55,607 nucleotides of DNA from Desulfovibrio sp. UCD-KL4C (GTDB lineage Bacteria > Desulfobacterota > Desulfovibrionia > Desulfovibrionales > Desulfovibrionaceae), in the NCBI RefSeq assembly GCF_006210265.1, contig NZ_VCNC01000009.1, forward strand, positions 1 through 55,607, written 5' to 3'. The notes beneath the pieces are model-generated. The model did no database searches. It saw nothing but the letters and a program-made list of their open reading frames with translations, and was not told the origin of the DNA. Made by a program: the position numbers and the translations under genes. Positions 23,292 to 33,269 of the stretch are shown one piece after another. Position 1 is the first letter of the stretch; each line of letters starts with the position of its first letter.

Positions 23292-25610
23292 ATGGGGAGT
23301 TCATTTTCTAGATGTAGTATCAGCAACTTTACTTCACGCAAAGGTGGGGTCGGCAAAACAACTCTGTCTCTCCTGAAGGCAAAAAAGATATTAGACGTCA
23401 GCAAGGGTCAAGATGCTAAAATAGTTTTTTTTGACTTAGACATCAATGGAACAGACACTGTAAAAACAATAGATAGGCTCAACAAAATAGGATTTTGGAA
23501 TAATAGCCTCAAACCAGTATTTTCTCCTACATATTTAAATAATGATCTTCAGGGACAAAACTCTTCAGATAATAAATCAAATCCGTTAAATATTGTTTCA
23601 CTTTTTGAAAACTACATGGCCGGAACAGAGTTCTCCGTGGAGTGGATATCTGACGATCCAAAAAATGATTTAGAATATGGGAACTATCCCGCAAAACAAA
23701 CCCTATTTTTAACCAAAAATAAAATTAATGTTATTGGGTCATTTCTTAATAAGGACTCGATCTACACTGCAGATGTTCTCTTTGACCAGATGCACTCCAT
23801 CTGGCTTATTGACATGATCAAATCAATAATCTGTTCAGCTCTTAATGGCTCACAAAATTCGCTCTACATAATTTTCGACAACTCTCCTGGATATACAGGA
23901 TTGCTCCCAGCACTTGAAGACTGGTTGACGGATCTAGGACCGGTTATTTGTAAATTTTATTTCATAACAACTTTAGACGGACAGGATTTTATCGGTGCGG
24001 TAGACTCTATCGAAAGAGTTAAAGGACAAATTCAGGCTAAAACATATGCTGTTCACGACTATATGCTTGCAGTAAATGAAGCAGAGTTAACTTCCAGAAA
24101 TCTTTTAAATGAAAATCCAGATAAACCTGATACAAACAAACACACGCTACTCAGAAATTCAAAAAATGAAGAGATAACAAACTACCGCGAAAAATATGAC
24201 CTTTTCTACAGTAAATTACTCTCTCTAGGTGACGAAACAATATATTGCCCTTTTTGTGAGACTTCAAACGATGTACGTAATAAAGAACACAAATGCCAAC
24301 GCTGCAACTTTTGCTACTATAGAGGAGATGTCGCCGGAAAAGTTCTAAAAGTAATAAATGGAAAAGGAGATGGAAAAGGAAAAAAAGAGCAAAATGATAA
24401 AGTGAAGCCCATCTTCGATGTTAAGGCCCTAAAATTCAATATTATAACCAATAAAGCCCCTACGACCTCTGCCGCGCAGGCATTATATAATGAATATTTA
24501 AAAAAAGAATCAAAAAAAATTGAAAACTGTAACACAACCAAGTTAGATTCAAAAGAAGAACTCATGTTCTTATATTCTCTTGCGCAACTTTCAGAGGAAA
24601 AAGATGATAAAAGAGAAGATTCAATCTTCAATAAAATTCAGCTTAACGACATCAAAGACTTAAAAGAAGCATGGCAAATCAATCGTAGTAAAAGATCTGC
24701 CTTAATACTTACCGAACAAAACTCCTTAAACCCTAAGTCTACAGATTCTATTATCGAAGAGTTTCATGGAGCTATAAAGTGGTATGACACAACATTAAAA
24801 AATATTCTTGATAAAATAAGAAAATATTCTGATGTCTCCAGTTTAGAACAGGACTTTAGCTTACAATCGATAATTACAAAATTCATTAAAGATTATAGCA
24901 GCTTTCCTGTCGATGAAAATCAGGATGACGAATTATATAAAAGTGATGGGAGAATTAATGAACATGACTACATTGAAAAATCCAAGACACTTTATCGTGA
25001 AAATGAGACGAAATACAACACTCCACCGTTTGAAAATCCAGAAGAAAAAGAAAGTTACACTAAGCTAGCTAAGAGCATTAAAGCTGTAATAGCATGTATC
25101 AGCGTATATAGCCCCGAATATATGGATATGAATAATATAAACTCTGCGCTTTTTAGCTTAATCATGGATTTTTTATTTTCAGCTACAAATTTACAAATCA
25201 AAAAATTTTCCTCATCTCCATGGAATTCAATTTATGATCATTTTAAAAATGAGTCATACCTCACTAAAATAGAAAATGCTGAAGACCTTGAGAGGCTTCT
25301 ATCCACTATTAATATCATTGAGAATGCCAGCAGGAACATCTTTTCCATAAATTTCATATGCGATAGGCTCTTTAATGAAAAAAGAAACAACAAAACAGCA
25401 CAAAATAAAAAAATACTATATGTGCTGCGAGTGCTTAATTTATATAATAATGAGCTTTGGGTCCCCGATAAACTAGAGAGGGCCATCCACGACTCACTGC
25501 ATGAAATTTTTATTAAAGATAATCTTGAAACTATCGCTATCACTACTGTTCTAATAGACATACAGAAAAAACTTTGTGACCCGACCGCACGCTTAAGGTG
25601 GTCGCAATGA
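23292..25610 (+). CDS. Large ParA/MinD-like ATPase with zinc ribbon, unknown system
   Basis: A 772-residue protein. It has a deviant Walker A KGGVGKTT (17-24), the FFDLD segment (46-50) and IIFDNSPG (193-200) as Walker B, i.e. a SIMIBI-class ATPase. A zinc ribbon follows (CPFC 319-322, CQRC 335-338). The remaining ~400 residues are highly charged, helical, and unlike ParA proteins, which are about 250-300 residues. I recognise no family for them. The first residues MGSSFSRC carry no hydrophobic segment. AAGGGGG lies upstream of the ATG. The stop overlaps the start of the HD gene (ATGA). AT content exceeds that of the flanking genes, and the module sits directly after a duplicated tRNA-Lys, suggesting acquisition by transfer. 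Confidence 0.72.
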   Translation: MGSSFSRCSISNFTSRKGGVGKTTLSLLKAKKILDVSKGQDAKIVFFDLDINGTDTVKTIDRLNKIGFWNNSLKPVFSPTYLNNDLQGQNSSDNKSNPLNIVSLFENYMAGTEFSVEWISDDPKNDLEYGNYPAKQTLFLTKNKINVIGSFLNKDSIYTADVLFDQMHSIWLIDMIKSIICSALNGSQNSLYIIFDNSPGYTGLLPALEDWLTDLGPVICKFYFITTLDGQDFIGAVDSIERVKGQIQAKTYAVHDYMLAVNEAELTSRNLLNENPDKPDTNKHTLLRNSKNEEITNYREKYDLFYSKLLSLGDETIYCPFCETSNDVRNKEHKCQRCNFCYYRGDVAGKVLKVINGKGDGKGKKEQNDKVKPIFDVKALKFNIITNKAPTTSAAQALYNEYLKKESKKIENCNTTKLDSKEELMFLYSLAQLSEEKDDKREDSIFNKIQLNDIKDLKEAWQINRSKRSALILTEQNSLNPKSTDSIIEEFHGAIKWYDTTLKNILDKIRKYSDVSSLEQDFSLQSIITKFIKDYSSFPVDENQDDELYKSDGRINEHDYIEKSKTLYRENETKYNTPPFENPEEKESYTKLAKSIKAVIACISVYSPEYMDMNNINSALFSLIMDFLFSATNLQIKKFSSSPWNSIYDHFKNESYLTKIENAEDLERLLSTINIIENASRNIFSINFICDRLFNEKRNNKTAQNKKILYVLRVLNLYNNELWVPDKLERAIHDSLHEIFIKDNLETIAITTVLIDIQKKLCDPTARLRWSQ

Positions 25611-27049
25611 ACAAAGAAATACAATCTAGTTCAGAAATTAATGGAACTGAACATGATAAAAACGAAGACATTGTTTCAGAAATTTTATCAGAAAATAGTT
25701 TTAATATGTTCATCAAACACCAAGGAAGGCCTCTTACAACACCACAACATTTAAGCCCGTTTATTAATGTAGATCGGCAAAAATATTTTGATTGGGAACA
25801 GAAGAATTCATTTAACAGGGCTTTTATGGACGACTTTAAAAAACGTATGGATTCAGCCTCATTCGCAAAGATGCGTGGAGGGATCAGCCATACGATGCTA
25901 ACAGCACAGCGTAGTTTTCCAGCATATAAATTCCTTGTAAAAGAATTCATTAATGATGAATGGACCTCTGCCGTAAGCCCTCATAAGGCATTTCATCGAG
26001 ACCACATTGTTCATCAACCTATGACGGCCTACGTAGCCATGGTCTTGCTTGGAAAAAGTAACATTGATAGTTCCAAAAACACCACCGATCAAAGCTCTTC
26101 ATTCAACCTCAATCTATTAGGTAAGGCCGCAACATTATTAAGAGAAGGTCCGGACTGCCAATATCTCCGTGACTACATGAAAGAACTACGGTTTCCCAAA
26201 CTCGTATATAACGGACAATTCTCACAATACCTTGCGGAGATGTGCATAAAAGAATCTACATACCTTGCTGCTCTTTTTCATGATATAGGATACCCGTACC
26301 AATTTGTCGGTAAAATTCAAAACAACCTGCGCGAACACTCACAGGCGCTGGTTTCACTGGATGCGCTAGCTAAATCAATTGGAAGCATATATAAAAACAG
26401 ATTAGTTTTTCACCCTCTTGATGGATACCGAACCCACTCACGATCTGCTCCCAGTACTTGGGATGAAAAATATTTTAAAATTATTAAAGAAGGTCTGCGC
26501 AGTACTCATGGAATGCACAGCGCTCTCAATTTCCTTTTTTTAAATGACAAAATACGAAAGTTCCCGGATGATCCAGAACAAAGCCCACTTAGCAGATTTT
26601 GCATTGAATGGGCGGCAAAAGCGATCCTTATGCATGACATGTGCGGGCTTTACATCTCAAAATCTAAGAACAAAGAAATTACATTTAAGCATAAGCATTT
26701 AAGAGTACGCTTTCGCACTTCACCGCTCTCTTACATTCTTGTGCTCGCTGACTCCATACAAAACTTCGGAAGAACAAATGCAAAATTCACTAAAAAAGTA
26801 TCAACAGAGGATAGCTCTATAAGAATAGAATATGGATCAAAGTGTTCGAAAGTTAAACTTTTATTTAATAAAAAAAACAAAGAGCTCACAATAGTTAGCT
26901 ATTACCCTAGTGTTCGAGATGTGATAGAGAACAACCAACAATTCATGCCAGAGCAAGAGCAACTATTATTCCATCCAGACTTTGGATACTTAGATTCTGC
27001 AGGTACTGGTATAAGCAGGATACGCCTAAGAGCGGCACTCGATACTTAG
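25607..27049 (+). CDS. HD-domain phosphohydrolase coupled to the ParA-like ATPase
   Basis: A 480-residue protein. HD-superfamily metal ligands can be followed: H130 and H133 in FHRDHIVHQ, the H225-D226 pair in ALFHDIGYP, H301/H304 in STHGMH, a further HD at 343-344 (LMHDMCG) and D382 in LADSIQ. The extra His residues suggest a dinuclear site. The substrate could be a nucleotide or cyclic nucleotide; this is not shown. A GTG start at 25598 is open, but AAGGTGG lies before ATG 25607, which overlaps the upstream stop, indicating translational coupling. There are no membrane segments. The pair is bounded by the tRNA terminator and the convergent chemoreceptor gene. Confidence 0.75.
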   Translation: MNKEIQSSSEINGTEHDKNEDIVSEILSENSFNMFIKHQGRPLTTPQHLSPFINVDRQKYFDWEQKNSFNRAFMDDFKKRMDSASFAKMRGGISHTMLTAQRSFPAYKFLVKEFINDEWTSAVSPHKAFHRDHIVHQPMTAYVAMVLLGKSNIDSSKNTTDQSSSFNLNLLGKAATLLREGPDCQYLRDYMKELRFPKLVYNGQFSQYLAEMCIKESTYLAALFHDIGYPYQFVGKIQNNLREHSQALVSLDALAKSIGSIYKNRLVFHPLDGYRTHSRSAPSTWDEKYFKIIKEGLRSTHGMHSALNFLFLNDKIRKFPDDPEQSPLSRFCIEWAAKAILMHDMCGLYISKSKNKEITFKHKHLRVRFRTSPLSYILVLADSIQNFGRTNAKFTKKVSTEDSSIRIEYGSKCSKVKLLFNKKNKELTIVSYYPSVRDVIENNQQFMPEQEQLLFHPDFGYLDSAGTGISRIRLRAALDT

Positions 27050-27078
27050 CACGACTCTTACATAGGTCTTTACCTGTC

Positions 27079-27115
27079 AAAAAAATCCCGCCCCGGAATA
27101 ATTCCAGAGCGGGCT
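27079..27115 (-). terminator. Terminator between the HD gene and the chemoreceptor gene
   Basis: A 12-bp stem (CCCGCCCCGGAA with TTCCAGAGCGGG, G-T pairs included) is followed on the minus strand by ATTTTTTTG. It serves the chemoreceptor gene and may also act on the plus strand. Confidence 0.75.
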
Positions 27116-27141
27116 TACTTTCTAGCAGTTGATATAAGAAA

Positions 27142-29094
27142 TTAAAATCGATCGAACCCATCTTCATCGTCAATGCGATCACCTGAGCTGGCTGAAAGCA
27201 TTCTTGTAACCGATCTATCAAGTTTAAAGAAAGACATACTCTGCTGCAACATCTGCCCTTGTGAAGACAACTCTTCAGCTGTTGAGGCCATTTCTTCAGA
27301 CGCGGATGCATTCTGCTGAATAACTTTATCAAGTTGCTGTATTGCCTGATTAATCTGAGTAACACCGGTATTCTGTTCATTACTAGCCGCAGATATTTCC
27401 TGAACAAGGTCTGCAGTCATACGAATACTCGGAACCAACTCTTGCAGCATTCCTCCGGCCCGTTCCGCTACCTCGACAGATGAAGCTGACAATTCTCTGA
27501 TCTCGGAAGCAGCTAACCCGCTTCTCTCAGCCAGCTTTCTGACTTCTGCCGCAACAACAGCAAACCCTTTGCCATGTTCGCCGGCGCGAGCCGCTTCAAT
27601 TGCAGCGTTAAGAGCAAGCAAATTAGTCTGCCTTGCTATTTCTTCAATTATCATAATTTTTTCAGCAATACTCTTCATAGCAACAACAGCTTCACCAACA
27701 GCCTCACCACTCTGCTCTGCTTGAACCTGTGACTTCTCTGCAACGGATTCAGTCTGCTTTGCATTATCAGCATTTTGCCTGATATTAGCACCCATTTCTT
27801 CCATAGAAGAAGAAACTTCTTCAATAGAAGCAGCCTGCTCAGTCGCCCCTTGTGAAAGGCTTTCAGCAGATGCGGACAACTCTTCACTCCCGCTGGCAAC
27901 ATTTTCAGTAGCACTGTTAACACTGGAAACAACTTCTCTAAGCCTGCCAACCATGTTGCGCATTCCATCAGCAAGTTTACCCAACTCGTCCTTACGGTCC
28001 AGATCGACATCGGCAGCAAGGTTTCCTGTGCTGACCTGACCGACAAAATCCAACCCCTTGCTCAAAGGTCCAAGTATACCGCTTGAAATAAGCCAAGCCA
28101 TAAAGATGCCTGCAACAGCGGCGAGAACCACTACTATAGCAATAATCCGCTCTGTACGCTCGGCCTGAAGAAGCATCTGATCATCTGTCATTATATTGTT
28201 TGCAACGACAGCCCTGACTTCTGTCAAAATTTCCTGAACAGTTTTAAGCGCGGGAACTGTTTGTGTCGCGTAGATATCCGAAGCTTCTTCTAAAGAAGCC
28301 ATTCTGGCATCATGCCACGAAATCAGCTTGTCAATTTTTGAAAGAGTATCAGCAGCGTCTTTTTCAACTTCAGTTGTAAAGTATTTTTTAGCTTCAGCGC
28401 GCTTGCCACTTGCCAGCAAACTATTCAGCTCTATCACTGAACCATGCAACCGAATATGTGGAGGCAAAATAGCATTGATCAAATTTCCATACTCAGGATC
28501 TTTACTCGAATTTGCTCTGGTTTCAGTTGAATAGAGCCATTTACCAAGCCCACATTTATGGGCATCAGCCTGAACATCAATGACATTAATATTCGGATCC
28601 ATCAGCTCTTCCATTACTTTGTTCATCCATTTAAGATGATCTAGTTTCTTTTCTCTCAAAAAACTTCCGAGCTGTGGATCTACCCGCTGATATTTTTCTT
28701 TAATAAGAATAGCCGACTTATGAAGCTGATTATGGGATTCTTCTACTTTGGCTAAAAGAGGAATAATAGCTGGTACAAGCTCTTCAGCCTTTTTACGAGC
28801 GTCACTGTAGTACCATTTCCCGAACCCACATTTGTGCGGATCGGTCTGAACATCTAATGTGTTGATGTTTTTATCAGTAAGTAAACTGTTTACCTGATTG
28901 GCCCAGTTGAGATGGTCTACAATTTTCTGAACAAAATCCCCCCGAAGTTTGTTCCCTGCAATAACCTCTTGCGCGTTTTGCACAATGTCTCCAATCCCAA
29001 GAACGGACCAAACTCCGAGCAAAATCAGCAAGACTACTACTGAGCCAAAGCCTACTGAAAACTTATAACTTAATTTGAAATCTTTCCAATTCAT
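27142..29094 (-). CDS. Methyl-accepting chemotaxis protein with two CZB zinc-binding domains
   Basis: A 650-residue transmembrane chemoreceptor. There is a membrane helix at about 12-33; then two tandem CZB-like domains, each with a HL.W start, DVQ.D(A/P)HKCG and GKW.YS pattern and a later His (about residues 57-130 and 146-230). A second membrane helix lies near 315-340, then HAMP and the signalling domain with the hairpin [23 protein letters not shown] domains bind zinc through three His and one Cys and can respond to oxidants such as HOCl. They are usually cytoplasmic, so two copies between the membrane helices are unusual. GGAGGG precedes the ATG. Confidence 0.9.
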   Translation of the reverse strand: MNWKDFKLSYKFSVGFGSVVVLLILLGVWSVLGIGDIVQNAQEVIAGNKLRGDFVQKIVDHLNWANQVNSLLTDKNINTLDVQTDPHKCGFGKWYYSDARKKAEELVPAIIPLLAKVEESHNQLHKSAILIKEKYQRVDPQLGSFLREKKLDHLKWMNKVMEELMDPNINVIDVQADAHKCGLGKWLYSTETRANSSKDPEYGNLINAILPPHIRLHGSVIELNSLLASGKRAEAKKYFTTEVEKDAADTLSKIDKLISWHDARMASLEEASDIYATQTVPALKTVQEILTEVRAVVANNIMTDDQMLLQAERTERIIAIVVVLAAVAGIFMAWLISSGILGPLSKGLDFVGQVSTGNLAADVDLDRKDELGKLADGMRNMVGRLREVVSSVNSATENVASGSEELSASAESLSQGATEQAASIEEVSSSMEEMGANIRQNADNAKQTESVAEKSQVQAEQSGEAVGEAVVAMKSIAEKIMIIEEIARQTNLLALNAAIEAARAGEHGKGFAVVAAEVRKLAERSGLAASEIRELSASSVEVAERAGGMLQELVPSIRMTADLVQEISAASNEQNTGVTQINQAIQQLDKVIQQNASASEEMASTAEELSSQGQMLQQSMSFFKLDRSVTRMLSASSGDRIDDEDGFDRF

Positions 29095-29412
29095 AAAAAC
29101 ACCCTCCAGATAATATCTTCCGCATAATAATTGATCTAATTAGAATAGTTAGACTTTTAGTCTTCGTACATATTAATAAATAAGTACTCACACAATAATA
29201 CTATTATCTTTTTTTTGCAAAAGAAGATTTATTTATTTAACTTCAAAAGCGAAAATCAAACACACCTTGACTTAAAAAACATTCAAAAAAAGCTACGAAC
29301 AATAATCATACAATAACTATAAGTGCAACAAGCATACCCTTACATGAGTACATACTCATATTTTAAATAAGCATATTTTTTAAGCTATAACAAAGAGATA
29401 AGGAGAAAAAAA
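29095..29412. other. Divergent intergenic region between chemoreceptor and glycerate kinase
   Basis: A 318-bp, AT-rich region containing promoters for both divergent genes by position. No gene or repeat is evident. Confidence 0.5.
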
Positions 29413-30789
29413 ATGTTGATGACGAAAGAACAGGACCATCTCGCACAAATATTTTCTGCAGCACTCGACCGGGTTGACCCTTATAAAATCATTAACAACC
29501 GCTTAACCCTCTCAAACGAAGTACTCACGGTTATGATGGATGAGGGAAATATCATTGTTGACCTAAAAAATTTTGATCGCATTATTGTAATAGGAGCAGG
29601 CAAGGCCACAGCAAAAATGGCACTCGCTATTGAAGATATTTTAGGTGATCGTATTGAATCCGGCATTATTTCAGTTAAATACGGACATACCGAAAATCTT
29701 AAATACGTTAAAACAATTGAAGCCGCGCACCCTGTCCCTGATGAAAACGGAGTTAAAGCCGCACACATGATCGAAAATTTGGCCTGCTCCGCTACAGAAA
29801 AAACTCTGGTTATAAACCTTATTTCCGGGGGAGGATCGGCTCTTCTACCCAGCCCCATGTGTACAGAAATTGACGATGAAGAAATTGCCATCACGCTTGA
29901 AGATAAGCAGGCTGTAACTAAAGCCCTGCTAGCCTGCGGCGCAGATATCAGCGAAATCAACTGCATACGTAAACACCTTTCTAATCTTAAGGGCGGACGT
30001 TTGCTGCGTTGTCTGCGTCCTGCGCGCTCTCTTAACTTTATTCTTTCCGACGTAGTCGGTGACAATCTCGACACCATAGCTTCAGGCATGACCAGTTTTG
30101 ACCACACCACATATTGTGATGCCATATCTATTCTCGATCACTACGAGCTGAGAGAGAAAATACCACCACACACACTTAAGGCTCTTGAACTGGGCAATCA
30201 CGGTAAACTTATTGAAACCTTAAAAAAAGAAGAATTCAATGGAGAGCGAACCGAAAATATTCTCATCGGCACTAACCGCATTGCCCTTCTGGGAGCACGA
30301 GATAAGGCCATAGAACTTGGCTATAATGTTCAAATTTTAACTTCGCGCTTAGAAGGTGAAGCCGCAAATGCTTCGGACATGTTATGGGCGATCGCACAAG
30401 ACGAAAGACAATGGAGTCTGCTTGAAAAGAAACCTGCCTGTATCATCGTCGGAGGTGAAACAGTTGTCACTATTAAGGGGAGCGGTAAGGGCGGACGAAA
30501 TCAGGAAATGGCTCTGTCGTTTTTAATGAGACTCGGGCAGGATAAGCTTGAAGGTAAAGATATACATTTTCTTGCCGCTTCAACAGACGGCAATGATGGT
30601 CCGACCGATGCCGCAGGGGGATTTGCAGACAGCGCTGTTTTGGAAAAATCACGCCAAATGGGACTTTCCATCGCTGACTACTTGAAAAATAACGACTCCT
30701 ACCATTTTTTAGATAAGGTTGGAGCACTCCACAAAACAGGACCGACAAACACAAACGTCTGTGATGTACAGATTCTTATAGTTAAATAA
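29413..30789 (+). CDS. Glycerate 2-kinase (MOFRL family)
   Basis: A 458-residue type-2 glycerate kinase (GckA/TtuD). N-terminal DUF4147 motifs are VIGAGKATAKMA, HPVPDENG and LISGGGSALLP. The C-terminal MOFRL domain has GGETVVTIKGSGKGGRNQE and AASTDGNDGPTDAAGGF. It phosphorylates glycerate to 2-phosphoglycerate, feeding lower glycolysis. AAGGAG lies seven bases before the ATG. It is a single gene with a strong terminator. Confidence 0.92.
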   Translation: MLMTKEQDHLAQIFSAALDRVDPYKIINNRLTLSNEVLTVMMDEGNIIVDLKNFDRIIVIGAGKATAKMALAIEDILGDRIESGIISVKYGHTENLKYVKTIEAAHPVPDENGVKAAHMIENLACSATEKTLVINLISGGGSALLPSPMCTEIDDEEIAITLEDKQAVTKALLACGADISEINCIRKHLSNLKGGRLLRCLRPARSLNFILSDVVGDNLDTIASGMTSFDHTTYCDAISILDHYELREKIPPHTLKALELGNHGKLIETLKKEEFNGERTENILIGTNRIALLGARDKAIELGYNVQILTSRLEGEAANASDMLWAIAQDERQWSLLEKKPACIIVGGETVVTIKGSGKGGRNQEMALSFLMRLGQDKLEGKDIHFLAASTDGNDGPTDAAGGFADSAVLEKSRQMGLSIADYLKNNDSYHFLDKVGALHKTGPTNTNVCDVQILIVK

Positions 30790-30803
30790 TTAATAAAAAA
30801 TAC

Positions 30804-30848
30804 TAAAAAAGAGCTCACTTTGGTATAATTACCAAAGTGAGCTCTTTT
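30804..30848. terminator. Bidirectional terminator
   Basis: A 15-bp perfect stem (GAGCTCACTTTGGTA and its complement, loop TAAT) is flanked by A and T runs. It lies between the convergent glycerate kinase and lipoprotein genes. Confidence 0.92.
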
Positions 30849-30867
30849 TACTTATTTACTCGCAAAA

Positions 30868-31299
30868 TTATTGATTAAGCCGCCAAACGCCATCATCGCC
30901 TCGGCAGGCTTTCGCCATAATTTTTTCCCCACCGTCTGCGGTTATAGTCACATCACGGCATATTTTATTCTGATTCATGTAAGCAGGAGAAGGTACCGCG
31001 GTGTATGATTTCCCGGTATCCGGATTCTTCCATGCAACAGTTTCGCCTGATTTAGTGCTTTCCAAAGACTGCGCAACTTTCTGCTCATCATATTTATCCC
31101 ATTCATTACCAACAATGTACCCCATCAGAAGCCCTACCCCCGCTCCAATGGCCGCTCCTGAAGCTTTGTTCTTAAAAGTCAAAGCTCCAATCGTTGCTCC
31201 TGCAAGAGCTCCTAATCCAGCCCCTGACTGGGCTTTATTTGCACAACCGGAGCCAAGCATAAGAACACAAATGATTGTAAGTAAAATCATTTTTTTCAT
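30868..31299 (-). CDS. Glycine-zipper lipoprotein (17-kDa antigen-like)
   Basis: A 143-residue lipoprotein with lipobox LGSGC at residue 19. A glycine zipper follows (GAGLGALAGATIGAL and GAAIGAGVGLLMGYIVG), then a C-terminal domain with two cysteines (ICRD ... KACRG) like surface-antigen-2 (OmpA-like SmpA/17-kDa) proteins. These are outer-membrane-associated and affect envelope stability. It is monocistronic. Confidence 0.82.
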   Translation of the reverse strand: MKKMILLTIICVLMLGSGCANKAQSGAGLGALAGATIGALTFKNKASGAAIGAGVGLLMGYIVGNEWDKYDEQKVAQSLESTKSGETVAWKNPDTGKSYTAVPSPAYMNQNKICRDVTITADGGEKIMAKACRGDDGVWRLNQ

Positions 31300-31400
31300 C
31301 TTAAAAATCTCCTGATTATTTAGTTCTTCTGTATAATACCAAAAACCTCATACAAGGTCACGCATAAGAAATATCAGTCACGAGACTCATTCTCTTAAAT

Positions 31401-32204
31401 TTATTTTTCCAAAGAACATTTCGATCCCCTATAACATTCCGGTTTCAAGTCTTTGCGTTTTGATGAAGACATTCCGGCAGAAGAGGATTTCCATGCATGG
31501 AGCGGATTAAGAGGAATCCTGTTGCAAAAATCTACTCTGCAACCGGTGAAAGCCCCCACATAAGGAGGATATACAAAACCGTTTAGATATTTCCATGGGA
31601 CTTTTGTTTTCCAGCTCCACATAGGCCCTGGAAGAACAGAACGGGTAATAGTCGGCTTGTACCCAGTCCCTCCATACAATGCTCCCCGCATTTCAGAAGG
31701 AGAAAACCAATGAGACATCCTTAATGTATTTGCAGAAGCCCACGGCCACATTTTACCATGGGTAAAATAATATATGGAATGACGGTTAAGAAAACCAACA
31801 AGAATCCCACCAGCGGAAACCCTCGCAGCCTCGGTTATAAGAGCTTCAGGGTCGGAACAAAATTCAAGAACAGTCCAGAGCACCGTAAAGTCAAATTCAT
31901 TGTCATCAAAAGGAAGAATTTCTCCGTTGCACTGATAAAGCGAAGCTCTTTTACCAAGTCTTTCTACTGCGCCGTCAAGCATTACAGAAGACTTATCAAC
32001 ACCAGTAACGTCAAACCCGCTTCGATAGAGATGCTCTAAAAAAATTCCTGTTCCGCAACCTATTTCAAGTAATTTTCTTTTACGGCGCGGCCAACTTGAG
32101 ATCAAGTGATCCATAAGGTTCACTTCCTGTTCAAGCGCAAAACGCCCTTCAGGAGTTCTGAACCACGTATCAAATTTTTCGACGTCAGATCCGTCCCAAG
32201 TCAT
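31401..32204 (-). CDS. Class I SAM-dependent methyltransferase
   Basis: A 267-residue protein with the UbiE/COQ5-type fold: LLEIGCGTGIFLEHL (motif I), DVTGVDKS, and NEFDFTVLWTVLEF (motif II-III region) with PEALITEAARV. The substrate cannot be deduced; the C-terminal 100 residues are basic and aromatic-rich. AAGGT lies upstream of the ATG. It has no close operon partner. Confidence 0.82.
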   Translation of the reverse strand: MTWDGSDVEKFDTWFRTPEGRFALEQEVNLMDHLISSWPRRKRKLLEIGCGTGIFLEHLYRSGFDVTGVDKSSVMLDGAVERLGKRASLYQCNGEILPFDDNEFDFTVLWTVLEFCSDPEALITEAARVSAGGILVGFLNRHSIYYFTHGKMWPWASANTLRMSHWFSPSEMRGALYGGTGYKPTITRSVLPGPMWSWKTKVPWKYLNGFVYPPYVGAFTGCRVDFCNRIPLNPLHAWKSSSAGMSSSKRKDLKPECYRGSKCSLEK

Positions 32205-32388
32205 AAGAGATTACCTTCAAATTTTTAATTTCATATGTGCTCACAATTAAACTAACCATACAAATATAAACAGAGAGCGGATTCCGGTCAAACCTTATCG
32301 GTGACTGAAATCCGCTCAATAATACTATGGAGCCATAATTAAAGCATCAACTTGACTGTAATTAACGCTTAATGGAGGAGACTAATTC

Positions 32389-33021
32389 TTAATCGTTTAA
32401 TTGTTCGTAAACTTTACCTACCAACTTTTCAGAAGGAGTCAGAGTTTTTTCACCTGGGGTCCACTTCGCAGGGCAAGCTTCAAATGGATGGTCTTTCAGG
32501 TAAACATTTGCTTCAACCTTACGCAAAAGTTCATTGGCATTACGTCCGACATTATAAAAATTAACTTCTGATGAGACCAGAACGCCTTCCGGATTAATGA
32601 TAAATGTTCCGCGCAAAGCCATACCGGTTTCAGCGTCATACACTCCGAAGAAATCAGAAACTTGACCCGTAGGGTCTGCTGCCATTTTGAACTTAACATC
32701 CTGTAGCAATCTTTCATCGGTTTTCCATGCAAGGTGAACAAACTTAGTATCTGTGGAAACAGAAACTACTTCACAACCGAGTTTTTCAAGCTCTGCATGC
32801 TTTGTGGCAAGGTCTGCTAACTCTGTGGGGCAGACAAAAGTAAAGTCTGCGGGGTAAAAGAAAAGGATAGTCCATTTTCCTTCTTTCTGAATTTTTTCAA
32901 AATCAACTTCGCAGAAGCCGCAGTCTTCAGGATCGAATGCTTCGAGTACAAAGTTTTCAACTTTTTGTCCGATTCTTGCCTCAGGAAGAAATTCAACTGA
33001 ATGATCGTGTCCACAACTCAT
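32389..33021 (-). CDS. 2-Cys peroxiredoxin (AhpC/Prx1 type)
   Basis: A 210-residue thiol peroxidase. FFYPADFTFVCPTE contains the peroxidatic Cys; EACPAKWTPG near the C-terminus contains the resolving Cys. The His-rich start MSCGHDHS and a CGFC pair (about 35-38) are extra; the CxxC is not usual in Prx1 enzymes. It reduces hydrogen and organic peroxides in the cytoplasm. No ahpF or thioredoxin gene is adjacent. A Fur/PerR-like dyad overlaps its likely promoter. CGGAG lies before the ATG. Confidence 0.93.
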   Translation of the reverse strand: MSCGHDHSVEFLPEARIGQKVENFVLEAFDPEDCGFCEVDFEKIQKEGKWTILFFYPADFTFVCPTELADLATKHAELEKLGCEVVSVSTDTKFVHLAWKTDERLLQDVKFKMAADPTGQVSDFFGVYDAETGMALRGTFIINPEGVLVSSEVNFYNVGRNANELLRKVEANVYLKDHPFEACPAKWTPGEKTLTPSEKLVGKVYEQLND

Positions 33022-33100
33022 GGTATATCTCCGTTTATTTAAATTTTAAATTACTATTGATTTAACTGTTAACATATTTTTCTCGTTGCCTGCAAAGAAG

Positions 33101-33141
33101 ATTATAAAAAACTCAACTTATTGTCAACGATAATCATAATC
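33101..33141 (-). promoter_or_regulatory. Putative promoter with Fur/PerR-like box upstream of peroxiredoxin
   Basis: On the minus strand GATTATGATTATCGTTGAC (33141-33123) matches the 19-bp Fur consensus at 14 positions and overlaps TTGACA, which is followed 15 bp later by TATAAT (33106-33101). The 15-bp spacing is short. Peroxide or iron regulation is an inference. Confidence 0.42.
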
Positions 33142-33269
33142 TTTCCTATTAATTAACTAACCAGCTGATTACAAATAATAATTTTATAAATATTACCTTG
33201 TTTGATTTATTGCTTTCAACATTTTTTTTATGTAATTTCATCTGATCAAAAAACACGGAGCATACAAAA

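Noticed and set aside
23119-27141. An integrated element bounded by attachment sites at tRNA-Lys
   Set aside because: I found no repeat of the tRNA 3' end near the right border and no integrase gene; only position and composition suggest transfer.
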